A stretch of 8,144 bases of DNA from CAVYGB01 sp046734815 (GTDB lineage Bacteria > Myxococcota_A > Polyangia > Fen-1088). Below the pieces are notes generated by a model. It did no database searches, was not told where the DNA came from, and saw nothing but the letters and a program-made list of their open reading frames with translations. Where the stretch lies: NCBI GenBank assembly GCA_046734815.1, contig JBKPRZ010000534.1, positions 1 to 8,144 of the forward strand. The letters run 5' to 3'. Position numbers and translations under genes: made by a program. Numbering within the stretch: position 1 is the first letter of the stretch; every line of letters begins with the position of its first letter. Of the stretch, positions 6,804 through 8,144 are shown one piece after another.

Positions 6804-7343
6804 GGCTTCCCTGATCCGCGCGTAGCAGAAGCTGTCTCGAGGCACGGCGCTTATGTTCGGGTGCAGGATCCAGCGGCGGAGCACTCCCTCGCGTTGCATG
6901 CCGAGACGCTCGAGGACACGCGCAGAGGCGACGTTCTCCACATCACACGTCGCCCACACGCGGTGAATCGATGGCTGATCGAATGCCCATGCAACAATTG
7001 GTTTGAGGGCCTCCGTCATGTACCCCGCGCCCCAATGCCGCCTGGCGAGAGCGTACCCGAGGTCGGCCAAATGTCCCCGGATTCGCATTTCTGCCATCCC
7101 GATCAGGCCGCCACCATCCCTGAGAACCAGGACCCATGGATATGCGGTGCCGTCCTCCCAGGCTTTCTCGCAGCGGCTCAGAAACTGCTGGCTTTCAGTC
7201 TCATCCCGATGAGGCCGCCACGTTAGATAACGTGTGACTGCGGGGTCTTGGGCATAGGACGCAAACAAGGCGACCGAATCAGCGAGGACGGCCGCCCGCA
7301 CAGTCAGGCGAGTCGTCTCGAAAAGGCGAGGTGGCTCAGTCAT
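6759..7343 (-). CDS. GNAT-family N-acetyltransferase, RimJ/RimL type, cassette-borne
   Basis: This 194-residue acetyl-CoA-dependent acetyltransferase starts with ETTRLTVRAAVLAD. The acetyl-CoA loop is LGYALARRHWGAGYMTEAL (95-113; R102, G105, G107) and the motif B helix is VENVASARVLERLGMQREG (135-153). The substrate is unknown; cassette GNATs include drug-modifying and RimJ-like enzymes, and nothing here decides between them. The native protein seems to end near Glu179. The last 15 residues (AAQPG through APRR) are translated from the attC site 6742-6803, which supplies the TGA stop. ATG 7343 has AGGGGAA about 8 bases upstream and overlaps the stop of the preceding ORF as ATGA, implying coupled translation. 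It is only 45% or less alike by eye to the other GNAT (4340-4885), so it is not a recent duplicate. Confidence 0.87.
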   Translation of the reverse strand: MTEPPRLFETTRLTVRAAVLADSVALFASYAQDPAVTRYLTWRPHRDETESQQFLSRCEKAWEDGTAYPWVLVLRDGGGLIGMAEMRIRGHLADLGYALARRHWGAGYMTEALKPIVAWAFDQPSIHRVWATCDVENVASARVLERLGMQREGVLRRWILHPNISAVPRDSFCYARIREAAQPGIAADGAAPRR

Positions 7344-7543
7344 CCGTCGTTCCCCTGTCCGCCCAACGTCCCGGCGTTCAGCGGCGGCCGCGCGACCGAA
7401 CGGAGCGGGAGCCGGTCGTCCGACTGCAACAGGTGATCGGTTACGAGAGCTCGGGCGAGTTCCTCTGGCGCAACGCCGAGACGAGCAGCCGCCTCACGGA
7501 GCCGCTGAGCTTCTGCATCACCGAGGTCGATCGCCAGGACCAT
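7340..7543 (-). CDS. Truncated antitoxin-like small protein, C-terminus reads through attC
   Basis: This 67-residue ORF starts at ATG 7543. Its first ~43 residues (AEAQRLREAAARLGVAPEELAR then ALVTDHLLQSDD) form a helical segment like the N-terminal halves of small RHH/VapB- or Doc-partner-type antitoxins; the exact family is uncertain. Such antitoxins normally continue with a charged toxin-binding tail. Here the remaining residues (RLPLRSVARPPLNAG then TLGGQGNDG) are low-complexity translation of the attC right half. No toxin gene accompanies it. It is therefore probably a remnant joined to an attC by deletion, possibly still translated, and its stop overlaps the GNAT start (ATGA at 7340-7343). 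Only a weak Shine-Dalgarno is visible. A TAGACT at 7551-7556 (minus strand) could be a -10 element. Confidence 0.5.
   Translation of the reverse strand: MVLAIDLGDAEAQRLREAAARLGVAPEELARALVTDHLLQSDDRLPLRSVARPPLNAGTLGGQGNDG
7361..7446 (-). repeat. Degenerate attC site (R'/L' half good)
   Basis: On the minus strand CCGCTGAACGCCGGGAC then GTTGGGC (7367-7361) is a clear L'-R' half, matching the sites at 6742 and 7585. The opposite half is weak. A TTGCAGTCGGACG stretch (7429-7417) resembles the L'' core TTGCAGCGGAC with one inserted base, but the outer stem does not pair and the best R'' candidate (7446-7440, TCGTAAC) misses the consensus at two positions. It may be a decayed attC or a right half fused to the antitoxin-like gene by deletion. 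Right-hand limit uncertain. Confidence 0.5.
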
Positions 7544-7584
7544 GGTCTCAGTCTACCACTGGACCCGCGAGGCGGCGCTCGTCT

Positions 7585-7660
7585 GCCGAACGACCTGGCC
7601 GTTCAGCGGCCTGGTTCCGACGTAAGCGAGGACCAGGTCCGCTGCAACGGCGGGTTGGAC
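7585..7660 (-). repeat. attC recombination site (76 bp)
   Basis: On the plus strand GCCGTT-CAGCGG-CCTGGT (7598-7615) pairs without gaps with ACCAGG-T-CCGCTG-C-AACGGC (7632-7651), except for the single extra T7638 and C7645, seven positions apart. This is exactly the extrahelical-base spacing of classic attC sites. On the minus strand these extra bases lie in the first arm, giving the minus-strand orientation. R boxes are GTTGGAC (7654-7660, good) and GCCGAAC (7585-7591, one mismatch to RYYYAAC). The site terminates the phosphotransferase-like cassette, whose TGA (7605-7603) is inside it. Confidence 0.8.
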
Positions 7661-8144
7661 GGGCACGATTCCGCTCCCAACGCTTCGAGGTGATAGGCGA
7701 TCGCTTCCAATTCGGACACGCTGGGGCTCGGTTTTGCTGAGCACCATGCGACCACGCAGGCGCGGCGGAGTCTCACAAGCAATTGGAGGAGTGCGGGTTG
7801 ATGTGGGATCTCGAAGGCGCAGCTTGGCAACGCACTCAGATCCCATTCGACTGGGCCACTACATACAGATTCGAACTCCAACCACCGTGCGCCTTCGGGC
7901 GTGAGGACGACATTCCCCGCATGTGGGTCGCCGTGCAACGCCTGAGATCTCCATCGAAAGTCCGATAGAGATGAGATGCACGCGTCGAAGACCGGCCTCA
8001 GCAGAGCCGCCCTGTCAGCACCTGTCGAGCCTTGCGACGCCGAAATTTCCACCAAGCTTCTCGCTCCCAAGATCGCGTGGCGAAAGTCGGGCAAGCCACC
8101 CTGAAATGAATCCAAGCACTGCCGCAGCGCCAGGTACGCGGTGC
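7603..8144 (-). CDS. Aminoglycoside/choline phosphotransferase-like protein, N-terminus outside window
   Basis: The frame is open to the right edge (TAYLALRQCLDSFQGG upstream of the first possible TTG start at 8115), so the start is beyond the window; about 180 residues are present. ALHGDPHAGNVV is the catalytic Brenner loop of APH-fold kinases (HGDxxxxN, Asp codon 7929-7927). It is followed by ARWLEFESVCSGPVEWDLS, the metal-binding segment and the conserved GP--xDL helix. The usual metal-binding Asp of the I-D-F/W-E segment is Glu here (codon 7878-7876). Members phosphorylate small-molecule hydroxyls (drugs, choline, sugars); resistance activity cannot be claimed. The last ~16 residues (SNPPLQRTW to EPGR) are encoded by attC 7585-7660, which also gives the stop. 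It would be the most integrase-proximal cassette seen here. Confidence 0.75.
   Translation of the reverse strand, partial: TAYLALRQCLDSFQGGLPDFRHAILGARSLVEISASQGSTGADRAALLRPVFDACISSLSDFRWRSQALHGDPHAGNVVLTPEGARWLEFESVCSGPVEWDLSALPSCAFEIPHQPALLQLLVRLRRACVVAWCSAKPSPSVSELEAIAYHLEALGAESCPSNPPLQRTWSSLTSEPGR

Larger units (their letters stand above)
6011..8144 (-). mobile_element. Integron gene-cassette array (distal part), open at right edge
   Basis: Minus-strand genes alternate with attC-like sites: phosphotransferase-like gene, attC 7585-7660, antitoxin-like ORF, degenerate attC 7361-7446, GNAT, attC 6742-6803, vapBC, half attC at 6011. Cassette spacing is about 220 to 730 bases, normal for single-gene cassettes. 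The extra bases in the intact attC sites set their orientation the same way as the genes, so attI and the integrase, if present, should lie right of 8144. No integrase is in the window. An attC cluster lacking an integrase is equally possible. Confidence 0.75.

Noticed and set aside
7361..7446. The 7361-7446 site as a fully intact attC
   Set aside because: The R'' box and outer stem do not match; only the R'/L' half is convincing, so it is reported as degenerate.
1..8144. tRNA, rRNA, CRISPR array, insertion sequence or integrase gene
   Set aside because: No cloverleaf, regularly spaced direct repeats, transposase motifs or tyrosine-recombinase motifs were seen in any frame.

Overview
The window is GC-rich bacterial DNA with two unlike halves. 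Positions 1 to about 3966 are a compact, plus-strand alpha-glucan/trehalose locus whose codons nearly all end in G or C. From about 3980 to 8144 there are small unrelated genes, gene remnants and spacers with visibly more A/T-ending codons, typical of an accessory region. The host cannot be named from this alone. A high-GC proteobacterium or similar environmental bacterium fits, because it combines treZ, a short glycogen-debranching enzyme, integron-type recombination sites and a DUF3160-like remnant.

Layout. treZ (3-1895, beginning left of the window) is followed 13 bases later by a GH133-like glycogen debranching enzyme gene (1909-3966). Together they fit conversion of glycogen or maltodextrin to trehalose: debranching supplies linear chains, TreY (not in the window) makes maltooligosyltrehalose, and TreZ releases trehalose. 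Positions 3967-5255 hold one plus-strand GNAT acetyltransferase (4340-4885) flanked by two minus-strand remnants: a possible PIN-toxin tail (3980-4156) and a DUF3160-like C-terminal fragment (4915-5142). A glutathione S-transferase-like gene follows (5256-5909, plus).

From 6011 to the right edge the genes all lie on the minus strand and are separated by integron attC-like recombination sites. Read from right to left: an aminoglycoside-phosphotransferase-like protein (runs off the edge), attC (7585-7660), a truncated antitoxin-like ORF, a degenerate attC (7361-7446), a second GNAT, attC (6742-6803), a VapB/VapC toxin-antitoxin pair with a palindromic operator-like site, and a half attC (about 5990-6017). 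The two intact sites have the R boxes, the imperfect inner stem and the two extra bases seven positions apart that mark attC sites. Those extra bases put the sites in the same orientation as the minus-strand genes. This is therefore the distal end of an integron gene-cassette array, or an attC cluster without an integrase. If an integrase and attI exist, they should lie beyond the right edge. Several cassette proteins end inside their attC site, so their last residues are encoded by the recombination site.
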